Source of the DNA: Rhodobacter sp. CACIA14H1
GTDB lineage: Bacteria; Pseudomonadota; Alphaproteobacteria; Rhodobacterales; Rhodobacteraceae
Reading direction: 5' to 3'
Length of the DNA stretch: 38,250 nt
NCBI GenBank assembly: GCA_000500915.1
Contig: AYNO01000014.1
Coordinates: forward strand, 1 to 38,250
The notes under the pieces are model-generated. The model was not told the origin of the DNA. It worked only from the letters and a program-made list of their open reading frames with translations, and made no database searches. Both the position numbers and the translations under genes were made by a program. Shown here piece by piece: positions 24,013 to 32,543 of this stretch. Each line of letters opens with the position of its first letter. Position 1 is the first letter of the stretch.

Positions 24013-25020
24013 TCAGAGCGACCCTGCCACCATGCGGGTGATGTCGGCCAGACGGCAGGCATAGCCCCATTCGTTGTCATACCACGCATAGACCTTCACC
24101 TGCGTCCTGCCCACGACCATAGTGGAGGGCGCATCGATGATCGAGGAGCGCGGGTCGTTCGTGAAATCCGACGAGACGAGGGGCCGCGTCTCGTAGCCGA
24201 GGATGCCTTTCAGCGGCCCTTCGGCGGCGGTGGCGAACAGGGCGTTGACGGCGTCGGCGGTGGTGGGCGTCTCCACCTCGAACACGCAGTCGGTGAGCGA
24301 GGCGTTGAGCAGCGGCACGCGGATCGCGTGGCCGTTCAGGCGGCCCGCGAGTTCCGGATAGATCAGGGCGATGGCGGTGGCGCTGCCTGTGGTGGTGGGG
24401 ATCAGGTTCGTCAGCGCCGACCGGGCGCGGCGCATGTCCTTGGCGGGGCGGTCCACGATGGTCTGGGTGTTGGTGACATCGTGGATCGTGGTGATGGACC
24501 CGTGCCGGATGCGCAGCGCATCATGGATCACCTTCACCACGGGGGCGAGGCAGTTGGTCGTGCAGGAGGCGGCGGTCAGGATGGACTGGCTGCCGTCATA
24601 GAGATGGTGGTTGACGCCATAGACGATGTTCAAGGCGCCGCCATCCTTGACCGGTGCGCTGACCACGACCTTGCGGATGCCGGCGGCACGGTAGGGGGCG
24701 ATCCTTGCGGCGGTCTTGAACACGCCCGTGCAGTCGATCACCAGATCGACGCCCATGGCCTGCAGGGGCAGCGCCTCGATCGTCCTTTCATGGGTCAGGC
24801 GGATGCGGCGTCCGCCCAGCACCAGTGCGTCGCCATCGGCGGCGACGGGGGTCTTCCAGCGGCCATGGACGGAGTCGAATTCCATCAGAAGGGCGTGCTG
24901 TGCCGCATCGCCTGCCGGATCGTTCAGCAGGACGATGTCGCCGCCCGCGCCGCTGTCGATCAGGTCGCGCAGGACGAGTTTTCCGATACGGCCAAGGCCG
25001 TTGAGGGCGATGCGGGGCAT
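24013..25020 (-). CDS. ArsJ-associated glyceraldehyde-3-phosphate dehydrogenase
   Basis: 335 residues. NAD-binding start [18 protein letters not shown], catalytic [10 protein letters not shown] with the active-site cysteine, and the C-terminal [15 protein letters not shown]. Enzymes of this ars-linked subgroup oxidise glyceraldehyde-3-phosphate in the presence of arsenate to 1-arseno-3-phosphoglycerate for export by ArsJ. It lies between the arsR-arsC fusion (5 bp) and arsJ (3 bp), so its job is arsenate detoxification rather than glycolysis. Confidence 0.93.
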   Translation of the reverse strand: MPRIALNGLGRIGKLVLRDLIDSGAGGDIVLLNDPAGDAAQHALLMEFDSVHGRWKTPVAADGDALVLGGRRIRLTHERTIEALPLQAMGVDLVIDCTGVFKTAARIAPYRAAGIRKVVVSAPVKDGGALNIVYGVNHHLYDGSQSILTAASCTTNCLAPVVKVIHDALRIRHGSITTIHDVTNTQTIVDRPAKDMRRARSALTNLIPTTTGSATAIALIYPELAGRLNGHAIRVPLLNASLTDCVFEVETPTTADAVNALFATAAEGPLKGILGYETRPLVSSDFTNDPRSSIIDAPSTMVVGRTQVKVYAWYDNEWGYACRLADITRMVAGSL

Positions 25021-25025
25021 TTGGA

Positions 25026-25886
25026 TCAGCCTTTCTGTCCGGTCTGGGTGTCGGCGCCGATGGCATCGACGCGGGCTTGCAGGGAGAGGCGGTTGAGGTC
25101 CGCGAAGGGCAATTCCACGAAGGCCGCGATGCGGCGGCGCAGCGCGGCATAGGTCTGGGCGAAGACGAGTCCCTTTTCGGCATCGGTCCCGGTGGCCTTG
25201 ACCGGATCGGGCAGGCCCCAGTGGCCGGTGATCGGCTGGCCCGGCCAGGGGGGGCATTCCTCGGCGGCGGCGGTGTCGCAGACGGTGAAGACGAAGTCCA
25301 TCGCGGGGGAGCCGGGCTGCTGGAATTCGGTCACGTGCTTGGACCGCAGGCCCTGCACGGCATGGCCGTTGCGGCCCAGCACATCGAGCGCGAAGGGATT
25401 GAGGGCGGTGCCGGGGCGGGTTCCGGCGGAGAAGGCGGTGAACCTCCCCTTGCCCAGATCGCGCAGCAGCGCCTCGGCAAAGATGGAGCGGGCGGAATTG
25501 CCCGAGCAGAGGAAGAGAACGTTGAAGCCTGTGTCCTGCATGGGAGCGTCCTGCGGGGAGGGAAGGAGGTCGGGTCGCCCACGGCCCACATCCAGCGCGA
25601 GGTAGGCGACCAGCATTTCGGCGGCGTGGAGATCGGCGGAGTAGTAGAGCGACCGCCCCTGCCGTTCGACGCGGGCCAGTCCGGTGGCGACGAGGTCCGA
25701 CAGGTGGTGCGACAGGGTGTTCTGCTTCATCGCCAGTGCCCCGGCCATTTCGGTGGGGCGGACACCGTGCGGGGCGAAGCGCATCAGCAGCCGGAACACC
25801 GAAAGGCGTCCGGGATGGCCCAGCGTGGTGAAGGCCCGGGTCGCGGAGGCCAGCGACGTTGCTGATTGGGGGCTGTGGTTGTCCAT
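25026..25886 (-). CDS. ArsR-ArsC fusion: arsenic repressor plus arsenate-reductase-like phosphatase domain
   Basis: 286 residues. Residues 1-110 are an ArsR winged helix ([21 protein letters not shown] and [30 protein letters not shown]). Residues about 120-286 are a low-molecular-weight phosphatase-type ArsC with the loop C127-SGNSA-R133, then [29 protein letters not shown]. The ArsR half has no cysteine, so the usual As(III) Cys site is missing. Start ATG 25886 lies inside an operator-like palindrome; an upstream ATG at 25934 would read through it. First gene of the arsenate unit. Confidence 0.9.
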   Translation of the reverse strand: MDNHSPQSATSLASATRAFTTLGHPGRLSVFRLLMRFAPHGVRPTEMAGALAMKQNTLSHHLSDLVATGLARVERQGRSLYYSADLHAAEMLVAYLALDVGRGRPDLLPSPQDAPMQDTGFNVLFLCSGNSARSIFAEALLRDLGKGRFTAFSAGTRPGTALNPFALDVLGRNGHAVQGLRSKHVTEFQQPGSPAMDFVFTVCDTAAAEECPPWPGQPITGHWGLPDPVKATGTDAEKGLVFAQTYAALRRRIAAFVELPFADLNRLSLQARVDAIGADTQTGQKG

Positions 25887-25908
25887 ATTTCCTGAATAGT
25901 GGAAATAT
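25885..25908. promoter_or_regulatory. Candidate ArsR operator
   Basis: ATATTTCC (25885-25892) and GGAAATAT (25901-25908) are perfect inverted arms 8 bp apart, in the divergent spacer between the arsR-arsC fusion and the OsmC-like gene. The site covers the fusion gene's start codon. Confidence 0.75.
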
Positions 25909-26006
25909 CTGGTCGGGTAAAATGAAGGTTTCATGACAGGTTGATGCAGGTCAGGGCGCGGGGGGGCGGTCGCGTCCAGTCTGGCGGGCAGGGAAAGGGG
26001 GTGGCG

Positions 26007-26405
26007 ATGGAGTACAGGGTGACGGCGCGCAGGGTGGATGCGCATGGCAGTCTGGCACGGGCCAAGGCGGCAGAGGTGGTTCTGGATACCGACCTTGCGG
26101 GCCGGAGCGATGCGATGAATCCGGTGGAACTGCTGCTGGCGGCGCTGGCGGCCTGCATGTTGAAGGGGATCGGGCGGGTCACGCCGATGCTGGATTTCCG
26201 CATCGACGGGGCCGAGGTCACGCTGGAGGCGGTGCGGCAGGACGCGCCGCCCAAGCTGGTGCTGATCCGCTACGAGATCGTGGTGGACAGTCCCGAAAGC
26301 GACCGGCGTCTGGACCTTCTGCACCGCAACGTGTTGAAATACGGGACGATTTCCAACACGCTGGGTGCTGCGGTGCCGATTGAGGGGCGGCTGGTGCGGC
26401 GCTGA
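26007..26405 (+). CDS. OsmC family protein
   Basis: 132 residues. OsmC-fold proteins reduce organic hydroperoxides with two cysteines. The first is seen here in ELLLAALAACMLKGIG (C50), but no second cysteine exists in the protein, so ordinary peroxidase chemistry is doubtful. Start ATG 26007; a GTG at 26001 in frame is also possible. Divergent from the arsenate unit and sharing its operator region, so it may be part of the arsenic response, though that is only positional evidence. Confidence 0.8.
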   Translation: MEYRVTARRVDAHGSLARAKAAEVVLDTDLAGRSDAMNPVELLLAALAACMLKGIGRVTPMLDFRIDGAEVTLEAVRQDAPPKLVLIRYEIVVDSPESDRRLDLLHRNVLKYGTISNTLGAAVPIEGRLVRR

Positions 26406-26414
26406 TCGCCGCTG

Positions 26415-27881
26415 TCAGCGCATGACGAAGGGGTCAGGGATCGGGTCGTCCGAGGTGCGGAGCCAGACGGTTTTCGTCGTGGTGTAATCCAGCGCGGCGG
26501 CAAGCCCGCCTTCGCGGCCATGGCCCGACAGCCCGTGCCCGCCGAAGGGTGCGATGGGGGATACGGCGCGGTAGGTGTTCACCCAGACGACGCCGGCGCG
26601 GATGCCGCGGATCATGCGATGGGCGCGGGTCAGAGATTTCGTAAATACCCCGGACGCGAGGCCATAGGCTGTGTCATTGGCCCTGGCCAGCGCCTCTGCC
26701 TCGGTGCCGAAGGTGGTGACGGCGAGGACGGGGCCGAAGAATTCGTCCGACAGGGCGGGGGCATCGGGGGCGGTGGAGCAGTCGAGGATGGTGGGCGGAA
26801 AGTAGAAGCCCGGTCCTTCGACGGGCTGGCCGCCGGTGACGACCCGTGCACCCTTGGCGATGGAGGCCGCGATGGTTGCGGTGATGTGGTCGCGCTGGCG
26901 TGCGGTGCAGAGCGGGCCGACTTCGGTGGCCATGTCGTCGGGGGCGGCGATGCGGATCGCCTCGGCCTTGGTTTTCAGGCGCGACAGGAAGGCATCCTTG
27001 ACCGTATCCTGCACCAGAAGGCGGGAGCCTGCGACGCAGCTTTGCCCCGTGGCGGCGAAGATGCCCGACACCTGCGCGTTGGCAGCAGAGTCGAGGTCGG
27101 CGTCATCGAAGACGATGAAGGGCGATTTCCCCCCCAGTTCCAGCGAGGTGGAGGCGAGGTTTTCGGCAGAGTTGCGGACCACCGCGCGGGCCGTCGCAGG
27201 GCCGCCGGTGAAGGCGATATGGGCGACCTTCGGATGCGTGGTCAGGATGTGGCCGCAGGCGGGGCCGAAGCCGGTGATGATGTTCACCACACCGGCGGGG
27301 AAGCCTGCCTGATGGACAAGGCGGGCGAAATGGAGGAGGGGGGCGGGGCCGTCCTCGGACGCTTTCAGCACCACGGTGCAGCCGGCGGCAAGGGCGGGGC
27401 CGAGTTTGACGGCGGACAGGAAGAGTTGCGAGTTCCACGGGACGATGGCGGCCACGACACCCACGGGTTCGCGGCGCAGCCACACCTCCATGTCGGGTTT
27501 GTCGATGGGCAGGTGCGCACCTTCGATCTTGTCGGCCAAGCCTGCGTAATAGCGGTAATATTCCGCCACATAGGCGATCTGGGCCGATGTTTCGCGGATG
27601 ATCTTGCCCGTGTCGCGGGTTTCCAGACGGGCGAGGTCTGCCGCGTTTTCCTGCACGAGGTCGGCGAGTTTCAGCAGCAGCTTGCCGCGCTGGCTGGCCG
27701 TCAGTTTCGGCCAGGCGCCGGAGGTGAAGGCGCGGTGGGCGGCGGTGACGGCGCGGTCCACCTCGGCCTCGCGGGCTTCGGGCATGTCGGCCCATGCGGT
27801 CCCCGTGGCGGGATCGAGGCTGGGGAAGCGGGCGGCGCCGTCCTCGAACGTGCCGTCGATATAGAGCTGGAAGCGGTCCAT
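26415..27881 (-). CDS. Aldehyde dehydrogenase family protein
   Basis: 488 residues. NAD(P)-dependent oxidation of an aldehyde to an acid. Motifs: VPWNSQLFLSAVKLGPALAAGCTVVLKASE, SLELGGKSPFIVFDDAD (catalytic Glu), TGQSCVAGSRLLV (catalytic Cys) and EFFGPVLAV. Start ATG 27881 has AGGGGAA upstream; a GTG at 27905 overlapping the previous stop is an alternative. Last gene of a minus-strand operon with a flavin monooxygenase, flavin reductase and hydrolase. It probably oxidises an aldehyde made by those enzymes. Substrate unknown. Confidence 0.93.
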   Translation of the reverse strand: MDRFQLYIDGTFEDGAARFPSLDPATGTAWADMPEAREAEVDRAVTAAHRAFTSGAWPKLTASQRGKLLLKLADLVQENAADLARLETRDTGKIIRETSAQIAYVAEYYRYYAGLADKIEGAHLPIDKPDMEVWLRREPVGVVAAIVPWNSQLFLSAVKLGPALAAGCTVVLKASEDGPAPLLHFARLVHQAGFPAGVVNIITGFGPACGHILTTHPKVAHIAFTGGPATARAVVRNSAENLASTSLELGGKSPFIVFDDADLDSAANAQVSGIFAATGQSCVAGSRLLVQDTVKDAFLSRLKTKAEAIRIAAPDDMATEVGPLCTARQRDHITATIAASIAKGARVVTGGQPVEGPGFYFPPTILDCSTAPDAPALSDEFFGPVLAVTTFGTEAEALARANDTAYGLASGVFTKSLTRAHRMIRGIRAGVVWVNTYRAVSPIAPFGGHGLSGHGREGGLAAALDYTTTKTVWLRTSDDPIPDPFVMR

Positions 27882-27901
27882 CCTGTTCCCCTGCTGGCCC
27901 G

Positions 27902-28939
27902 TCACTGGAAGGCGGGCATGACGTCTTCGATGAAGCGTTTCAGGCTGTCGCGCTTGCGTTCGAAGGACTGGCCGCTGTCGATCCAGAGCGAGAATTCGTC
28001 ATAACCCAGATCCTTGATGCGGTGGAGCCTGTCGATGACTTCGTGCTTGTCCCCGATCATCAGGTTGTCGCGCATGACCTGCGGGGAATAGAAGGGGTGG
28101 GCGGCGATTTCCTCGTCGGTCAGCGGTTCGATCAGGCCCTTGGTGATGGGCCGCTTGTTCAGGAACCACGCGCCGAAATAGTTGTAGAAGCGGTTGAGTT
28201 CGTCGGCGGCAAGGTCGGCATCGGCGCGGTCCTTCGCGACATAGCCGTGTTGCAGGACCATGATCTTCGGGCGCGGGATGTCGGGCGATTTGGCGCAGGC
28301 GTCGTTGAACCGCTGCATCAGGCTTTCGATTTCGGAAAACGGGTTGTGCAGGGGCGTGCATTGCACGTTGCAGCCGTTCGCCACGGCGAATTCATGGCTG
28401 TTGGGGTCGCGGGCGGCGACCCAGATGGGCGGGTGGGGCTGTTGCAGGGGCAGGGGGGCCGATGTGGTGGCCGGGAATTGCCAGTATTGCCCGTCCAGCG
28501 CGTAATCGCCCGCCCAGAGCCCCTTGATCGCGGGGATCAGTTCGCGCATCCGTCCGCCCGCGTTCCACGCGTCCAGCCCCGGCATGATACGTTCGTATTC
28601 AAAGCTGTAGGCGCCGCGGGCGATGCCCAGTTCAAGGCGGCCGTCGGTGATGATGTCGGTCATCGCGGCTTCGCCTGCCAGACGGATGGGATGCCAGAAG
28701 GGGGCGATGACGGTGCCGGTGCCAAGGCGGACATGTTTCGTCCGCCGCGCGATGTCGATCAGGTTCAGGAAGGGGTTGGGCGCGATGGTGAAGGACATCC
28801 CGTGATGTTCGCCCGTCCAGATTGCGTCCATGCCGCCTTCGTCGGCCATGTGGCAGAGTTCCAGCATCTCGTTATAGAGCCGGACTTCGGGATCGGCGGG
28901 GCTGACGCGCTCCATATGCACGAAGAGCGAGAATTTCAT
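27902..28939 (-). CDS. LLM class (luciferase-like) flavin-dependent monooxygenase
   Basis: 345 residues. TIM-barrel oxygenase that uses reduced FMN delivered by a separate reductase. Visible: MKFSLFVHMERVSP, GGMDAIWTGEHHGMSFTIAPNPF, TKHVRLGTGTVIAPFWHPIRLAGEAAMTDIITDGRLELGIARGAY, all typical of group C oxygenases. The flavin reductase gene ends 5 bp upstream, giving a two-component system. Likely role is an oxygenation, such as ring cleavage or Baeyer-Villiger type chemistry, followed by the hydrolase and aldehyde dehydrogenase. Substrate not identifiable. Confidence 0.92.
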   Translation of the reverse strand: MKFSLFVHMERVSPADPEVRLYNEMLELCHMADEGGMDAIWTGEHHGMSFTIAPNPFLNLIDIARRTKHVRLGTGTVIAPFWHPIRLAGEAAMTDIITDGRLELGIARGAYSFEYERIMPGLDAWNAGGRMRELIPAIKGLWAGDYALDGQYWQFPATTSAPLPLQQPHPPIWVAARDPNSHEFAVANGCNVQCTPLHNPFSEIESLMQRFNDACAKSPDIPRPKIMVLQHGYVAKDRADADLAADELNRFYNYFGAWFLNKRPITKGLIEPLTDEEIAAHPFYSPQVMRDNLMIGDKHEVIDRLHRIKDLGYDEFSLWIDSGQSFERKRDSLKRFIEDVMPAFQ

Positions 28940-28944
28940 CGGGG

Positions 28945-29865
28945 TTACTCCTGCGAGACGGGGGTGACGCGGCCCGCGTTCTGGTTGCCGAAATAGATGC
29001 CGTAATTGCCCATCCGCGATTCATCGGCCAGACGGTCCAGCATGGTGCGCAGCGCCTGGTCGGTGACATCGGTGAAGGAGGCGGGGGAAAGGTCCACGAA
29101 GGCGCCTTTCGCCGGTTGCCCGCCGGTGGCGGGGCAGCGGAAGGCGATGTGCTGCTGGCCACGGGCCACGTCTTCGAAGACCGAGTAGAGCGGGCCGGGC
29201 GCGGCGTCGAGGCCGCTTTGCGCGATGAGCGATGCCAGCGCGGCGCTGGTGCCGTCGCGGCCCACGCGGGCGGTGGGCAGGGTCAGGCCGCCGAAGCCGT
29301 CATCCACCAGCAGAACCTGCCCCTGCCGTTCGAGAATGGCCGAGACGATGATATCGGGGCCCGTCGGCAGGGTGGCCTGCGTCGCGACGGGGGTGAAGTA
29401 GGTGCCGCGGTAGTAGCCGAGGCCCGGGGCGGAGGTGGCGTTGAAGGCTTCGACCCGCCCGATCAGGATGGCGTGGTCGCCTGCATCCACGATCCGGTGG
29501 GTGGCGCAGTCGAACCAGGCCGAGACATCGGGCAGGATGGGCGATCCGTGGGGGCCCTTCTGCCAGTCGATGCCTGCAAAACGGTCGGGGACCGGGCGGG
29601 CGAAGGTGGAGGAGACGGATTTCTGCCCTTCGGACAGGATGTTGACGGCGAAACCCGATGCGGCGGCGAAAGCGGGGTAGTTTGCGGATGTCCGCGCGAT
29701 CTGCACCAGCAGGAGGGGCGGGTCGAGCGAGACGGAGGCAAAGCTGTTGGCGGTGAAGCCCAGCGGTCTGCCCTGCGCGTCCATGGTTGTGACGACCGTC
29801 ACGCCGGTCATGAAGGTGCCGAAGGCATCGCGCAGGGCGCGGCGGGGATCGGGTGTATCGGTCAT
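28945..29865 (-). CDS. Flavin reductase fused to a degenerate Nudix-like domain
   Basis: 306 residues from ATG 29865, which overlaps the hydrolase stop (ATGA). Residues about 1-165 are an HpaC-type flavin reductase (AFGTFMTGVTVVTTMDAQGRPLGFTANSFASVSLDPPLLLVQI, FDCATHRIVDAGDHAILIGRVE) supplying reduced flavin to the LLM oxygenase next to it. Residues about 175-306 look like a Nudix fold (AILERQGQVLLVDDGFGGLTLPTARV), but the Nudix box GX5EX7REUXEE is not kept, so hydrolase activity is unlikely. The extra domain may bind a nucleotide or the substrate for control. Confidence 0.88.
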   Translation of the reverse strand: MTDTPDPRRALRDAFGTFMTGVTVVTTMDAQGRPLGFTANSFASVSLDPPLLLVQIARTSANYPAFAAASGFAVNILSEGQKSVSSTFARPVPDRFAGIDWQKGPHGSPILPDVSAWFDCATHRIVDAGDHAILIGRVEAFNATSAPGLGYYRGTYFTPVATQATLPTGPDIIVSAILERQGQVLLVDDGFGGLTLPTARVGRDGTSAALASLIAQSGLDAAPGPLYSVFEDVARGQQHIAFRCPATGGQPAKGAFVDLSPASFTDVTDQALRTMLDRLADESRMGNYGIYFGNQNAGRVTPVSQE

Positions 29866-30692
29866 GCGCGCATCCCTTCGCAATCGGCCAGCAGAGGCGT
29901 GGCCAGCCAGTCCCGCAGCGCCTGCGTGACGCGGTCGGGGGCGGTGAGGTTGACCATGTGGCGGTGCCCGTCGATCACCACGGCGCGGCCCCGCGGGGCG
30001 GTTGCGGCCATGAGGCGCGTCATGTCGGGGGTGGAATTGGGGTCGCCGTCGGCGGTCAGGACCAGCGCGGGGCAGGTGATGGCGTCCCAGCGGTCGGCAT
30101 AGGTTTCGTCACCCGTGGCGAAGGCGCGGTAGGCGGCGGCGTAGCCCTTGGGGTCCACCTCTGCCAGCCATCGGGCGACCTGTGCGCGGGGCGCGGCATC
30201 GGTGGCGCCGCGGGTGAACCAGCGGTCGAGCGGGGCGGTCGGGTCGAAGACGCCTTCCGCCATGGCCTGTGCGCGGGCCATGACGGCGGCGCGGGCCTCA
30301 GCCGTGCGGCGGTGGACGGCGTTCAGGACCGCGACGCGGCGGACGAGTTCGGGGTAATCGGCGGCCAGCCCCGTGGCGATCAGCGCGCCCATGGAATGGC
30401 CCGCCACGTTCACCGTGCCGGTGTTCAAGGCAAGGATCACGCGGGCGGCCCAGTCCACGTAACCGGGCAGCGCCGCGCCTTCGGGCAGGGGGGAGGATGA
30501 CCCGTGCCCCGGCATGTCCACCGCAAGGACGCGGTGGGTCTGTGCCAGCGCCGCGATCTGGGGCGCCCAGGCGCGGGCGTTCAGGCCGACGCCGTGGATC
30601 AGCAGCAGAGGTTCGCCCGCGCGGTCCTGCGGGCCGGCCTCGATCAGCCCGACGCTGGCGCCGTCAGACAGCCGCAGGATTCTTGACGTCAT
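29862..30692 (-). CDS. Alpha/beta fold hydrolase
   Basis: 276 residues from ATG 30692. Catalytic triad positions are visible: nucleophile in AGHSMGALIA, acid in LTADGDPNSTPDM, base in DGHRHMVNLT; the oxyanion region is LLIHGVGLNARAW. It hydrolyses an ester, lactone or C-C bond. Its start overlaps the broken DUF1185 gene by 29 bp, and its end overlaps the flavin reductase start by 4 bp, so all are one operon. In the inferred pathway it would open the product of the flavin monooxygenase. Confidence 0.92.
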   Translation of the reverse strand: MTSRILRLSDGASVGLIEAGPQDRAGEPLLLIHGVGLNARAWAPQIAALAQTHRVLAVDMPGHGSSSPLPEGAALPGYVDWAARVILALNTGTVNVAGHSMGALIATGLAADYPELVRRVAVLNAVHRRTAEARAAVMARAQAMAEGVFDPTAPLDRWFTRGATDAAPRAQVARWLAEVDPKGYAAAYRAFATGDETYADRWDAITCPALVLTADGDPNSTPDMTRLMAATAPRGRAVVIDGHRHMVNLTAPDRVTQALRDWLATPLLADCEGMRA

Positions 30693-31265
30693 GGCCGAGG
30701 TCCTTGAGATCCTGATAGCGGTCCCCGATCCGGTGATGCGGACGCCCGCCGATGGAGGCGCCCAGCGCAACCACGATCTCGTCCGCCGCAGGCGCGTCGG
30801 GGATGGCGAAATGGACGGTCAGGTAGTGGGAACGGCGGCCTTCGTCGTTCTTGTCCATCAAGGGGATCATGACCGGCGTGTTGGCCCCGCCCCGGATGTT
30901 GGTGAAGGCGAGATAGGTCTTGGCCCCCACCGCCTGCCGGTAATGGTTGCCGAAGCGCAGGGTGTGGATCAGGGCCGAGGCGTGTTCCACCTCGCCATCC
31001 AGCCCGACGATGGCGGCCTTGCCATAGCCTTCGACCGCGTCACCGCCGCCCGTGGCGTCAAGGATCATCCCCGTGAGCAAGGCGCCCAGTTCGGGGGCGA
31101 TGTCGTGGATGGCGGGTTTAAGATCCTCGACGAAGCCCTTGCCCGCCCAAGGGTTCTTCAGGACCGCCGCCGCGCCGACCAGTTTCAGCGGCGGGGGGCG
31201 GTGCGGCCGCCCTCGATCAGCGTGGTTTCGACATGAAGGAGCGTCTTGCGGATTTCGGCGGGCAT
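30664..31265 (-). pseudogene. DUF1185 (amino acid synthesis family) gene with a 1-nt frameshift
   Basis: Starts at ATG 31265 (MPAEIRKTLLHVETTLIEGGRTA) and stops early because the C6 run at 31193-31198 is one C short. In the next frame the protein continues perfectly: PLKLVGAAAVLKNPWAGKGFVEDLKPAIHDIAPELGALLTGMILDATGGG... to the stop at 30664, about 200 residues in all, full DUF1185 length. No other lesion is visible. It is either a fresh mutation, a slippage switch or a base-calling error. First gene of the operon driven away from the GntR gene. DUF1185 has no firm function. Confidence 0.85.
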
Positions 31266-31304
31266 CGGGGGCCTATGGGGCTGGTGTCTGTGTTGCAGTT
31301 AACT

Positions 31305-31314
31305 TGGTATACCA
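31305..31314. promoter_or_regulatory. Candidate GntR/FadR-type operator
   Basis: TGGTATACCA is a perfect 10-bp palindrome in the 107-bp spacer between the GntR gene and the divergent DUF1185 operon, of the TGGTnnACCA form bound by FadR-type GntR proteins. Confidence 0.7.
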
Positions 31315-31372
31315 TCATACGGAATGTCAACGAGTCGTTGCGGCAGGGCGGTCTGCGGTGTAGGGTCGCGGC

Positions 31373-32038
31373 ATGGAACAGATGCCGCCGCCCGACCTGA
31401 GGATACACCGCCCGCCGCAGATGTTGCGCGAACTGGCAGTGGAGCGTTTGCGCGGGGCGATCATAGCGGGGCGTTTCCCTTCGGGGGCGCGGCTGGTGGA
31501 GCGGGCGCTGTGCGACCAGCTGGGTGTCAGCCGGTCGGTGGTGCGCGAGGCGATCCGTATCCTGGAGACCGAGGGGCTGGTGGAAAGCCTGCCCAATCGC
31601 GGGCCGGTGGTGGCGCGGCTGGACTGGGGGCAGGCGCGGCAGATCTACGACATAAGGCGGCTGCTGGAGGGAAGCGCGGCGGCGGGCTGTGCGGCGGTCG
31701 CAGACGGGGCGGTGAAGGCGGAACTGGCGGCGGCGCTGGCCGCGATGCGGGGCGGGTCCGACGCGGTTTTCGCTGCCACGACAAGGTTTTACGAGGTGAT
31801 CTTCCGTTCGGCGGGGCAGGATATCGCCTGGGAGATCGTGCAGCGCCTGAACGGGCGGATCAGCCGGTTGCGGGCGCTGACGCTGGCGGCGACGGACCGG
31901 GCGGTGCCGGGGCACGAGCGGATGGCGCGGATCGCGGCGGCGATTGCGGCGAATGATCCGGATGCCGCGCGGGCGGCGGTGGAGGCGCATCTGGACGAGG
32001 CGGCGGGGATTGCGCGGCGGATGCTGGAGGGGGTGTGA
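31373..32038 (+). CDS. GntR family regulator (FCD/FadR subgroup)
   Basis: 221 residues. N-terminal winged helix (about 15-80: LRELAVERLRGAIIAGRFPSGARLVERALCDQLGVSRSVVREAIRILETEGLV), then an all-helical FCD effector domain with RRLLEGSAAAGCA and a final HLDEAAGIARRML. FCD domains usually bind organic acids with a metal ion. It is divergent from the monooxygenase operon with a TGGTATACCA palindrome between, so it probably represses that pathway until its substrate or an intermediate binds. Stop overlaps the start of the next gene (TGATG). Confidence 0.92.
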   Translation: MEQMPPPDLRIHRPPQMLRELAVERLRGAIIAGRFPSGARLVERALCDQLGVSRSVVREAIRILETEGLVESLPNRGPVVARLDWGQARQIYDIRRLLEGSAAAGCAAVADGAVKAELAAALAAMRGGSDAVFAATTRFYEVIFRSAGQDIAWEIVQRLNGRISRLRALTLAATDRAVPGHERMARIAAAIAANDPDAARAAVEAHLDEAAGIARRMLEGV

Positions 32039-32331
32039 TGGCGGCCTACTGGATTGCCCATGTGACGGTGACGGACCCTGAAAGATACAAGGACTATCAG
32101 GCGCTTGCCCCGGCGGCCTTTGCCCGTTTCGGGGCGCGGTTCCTGGCCCGCGGCGGCGAGGCGGAGGTGTTCGAGGGGCCGGTCCATGCCCGCCATGTGG
32201 TGATCGAATTCCCCGATCTGGCATCGGCACGGGCCTGCTATGCCTCGGAGGAATACAGGGCCGCGCGGGCGGCGCGGGCGGGGGCGGCGGAGGTGTCGGT
32301 CGTCATCGTGGATGGGGTTCCGGTCGCGTGA
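32038..32331 (+). CDS. DUF1330 family small protein
   Basis: 97 residues with the compact ferredoxin-like DUF1330 fold: YWIAHVTVTDPERYKDYQALAPAAFARFGARFLARGGEAEVFEGP and VVIEFPDLASARACYASEEYRAAR. Start ATG 32038 overlaps the GntR stop, so it is cotranscribed with the regulator. DUF1330 proteins are small dimers of unclear function, often found with catabolic genes. The following 212 bp are non-coding and hold two copies of the palindromic repeat. Confidence 0.88.
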   Translation: MAAYWIAHVTVTDPERYKDYQALAPAAFARFGARFLARGGEAEVFEGPVHARHVVIEFPDLASARACYASEEYRAARAARAGAAEVSVVIVDGVPVA

Positions 32332-32425
32332 CGGCCGTGCCGCGGGCTGTGCCGCAGGATGTACCGCAAACTGTCAGCACGCAGCGGGCGGCGGGTAGGT
32401 TTTCGCTTAACGTCTGTCAGGGTGC

Positions 32426-32451
32426 GTAGGGTGCGCCATGGCGCACCCTAC
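32426..32451. repeat. Palindromic intergenic repeat, copy 2
   Basis: Same 26-bp palindrome as at 2628-2653 (arms GTAGGGTGCGCCA / TGGCGCACCCTAC), followed by CCGG. It lies between the convergent DUF1330 and thiolase genes. Confidence 0.85.
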
Positions 32452-32497
32452 CCGGGTGGACCGGGACTGCGGACGGGGCATATGGGGGCTGGAGGCT

Positions 32498-32521
32498 TAG
32501 GGTGCGCCATGGCGCACCCTA
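32498..32521. repeat. Palindromic intergenic repeat, copy 3
   Basis: 24 bp of the same palindrome (TAGGGTGCGCCA / TGGCGCACCCTA) followed by CCCGG, which is also shared with copy 2. It is 71 bp downstream of copy 2, forming a tandem pair in the same gap. Confidence 0.85.
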
Positions 32522-32543
32522 CCCGGCACGGGCAGGGCGCGGG

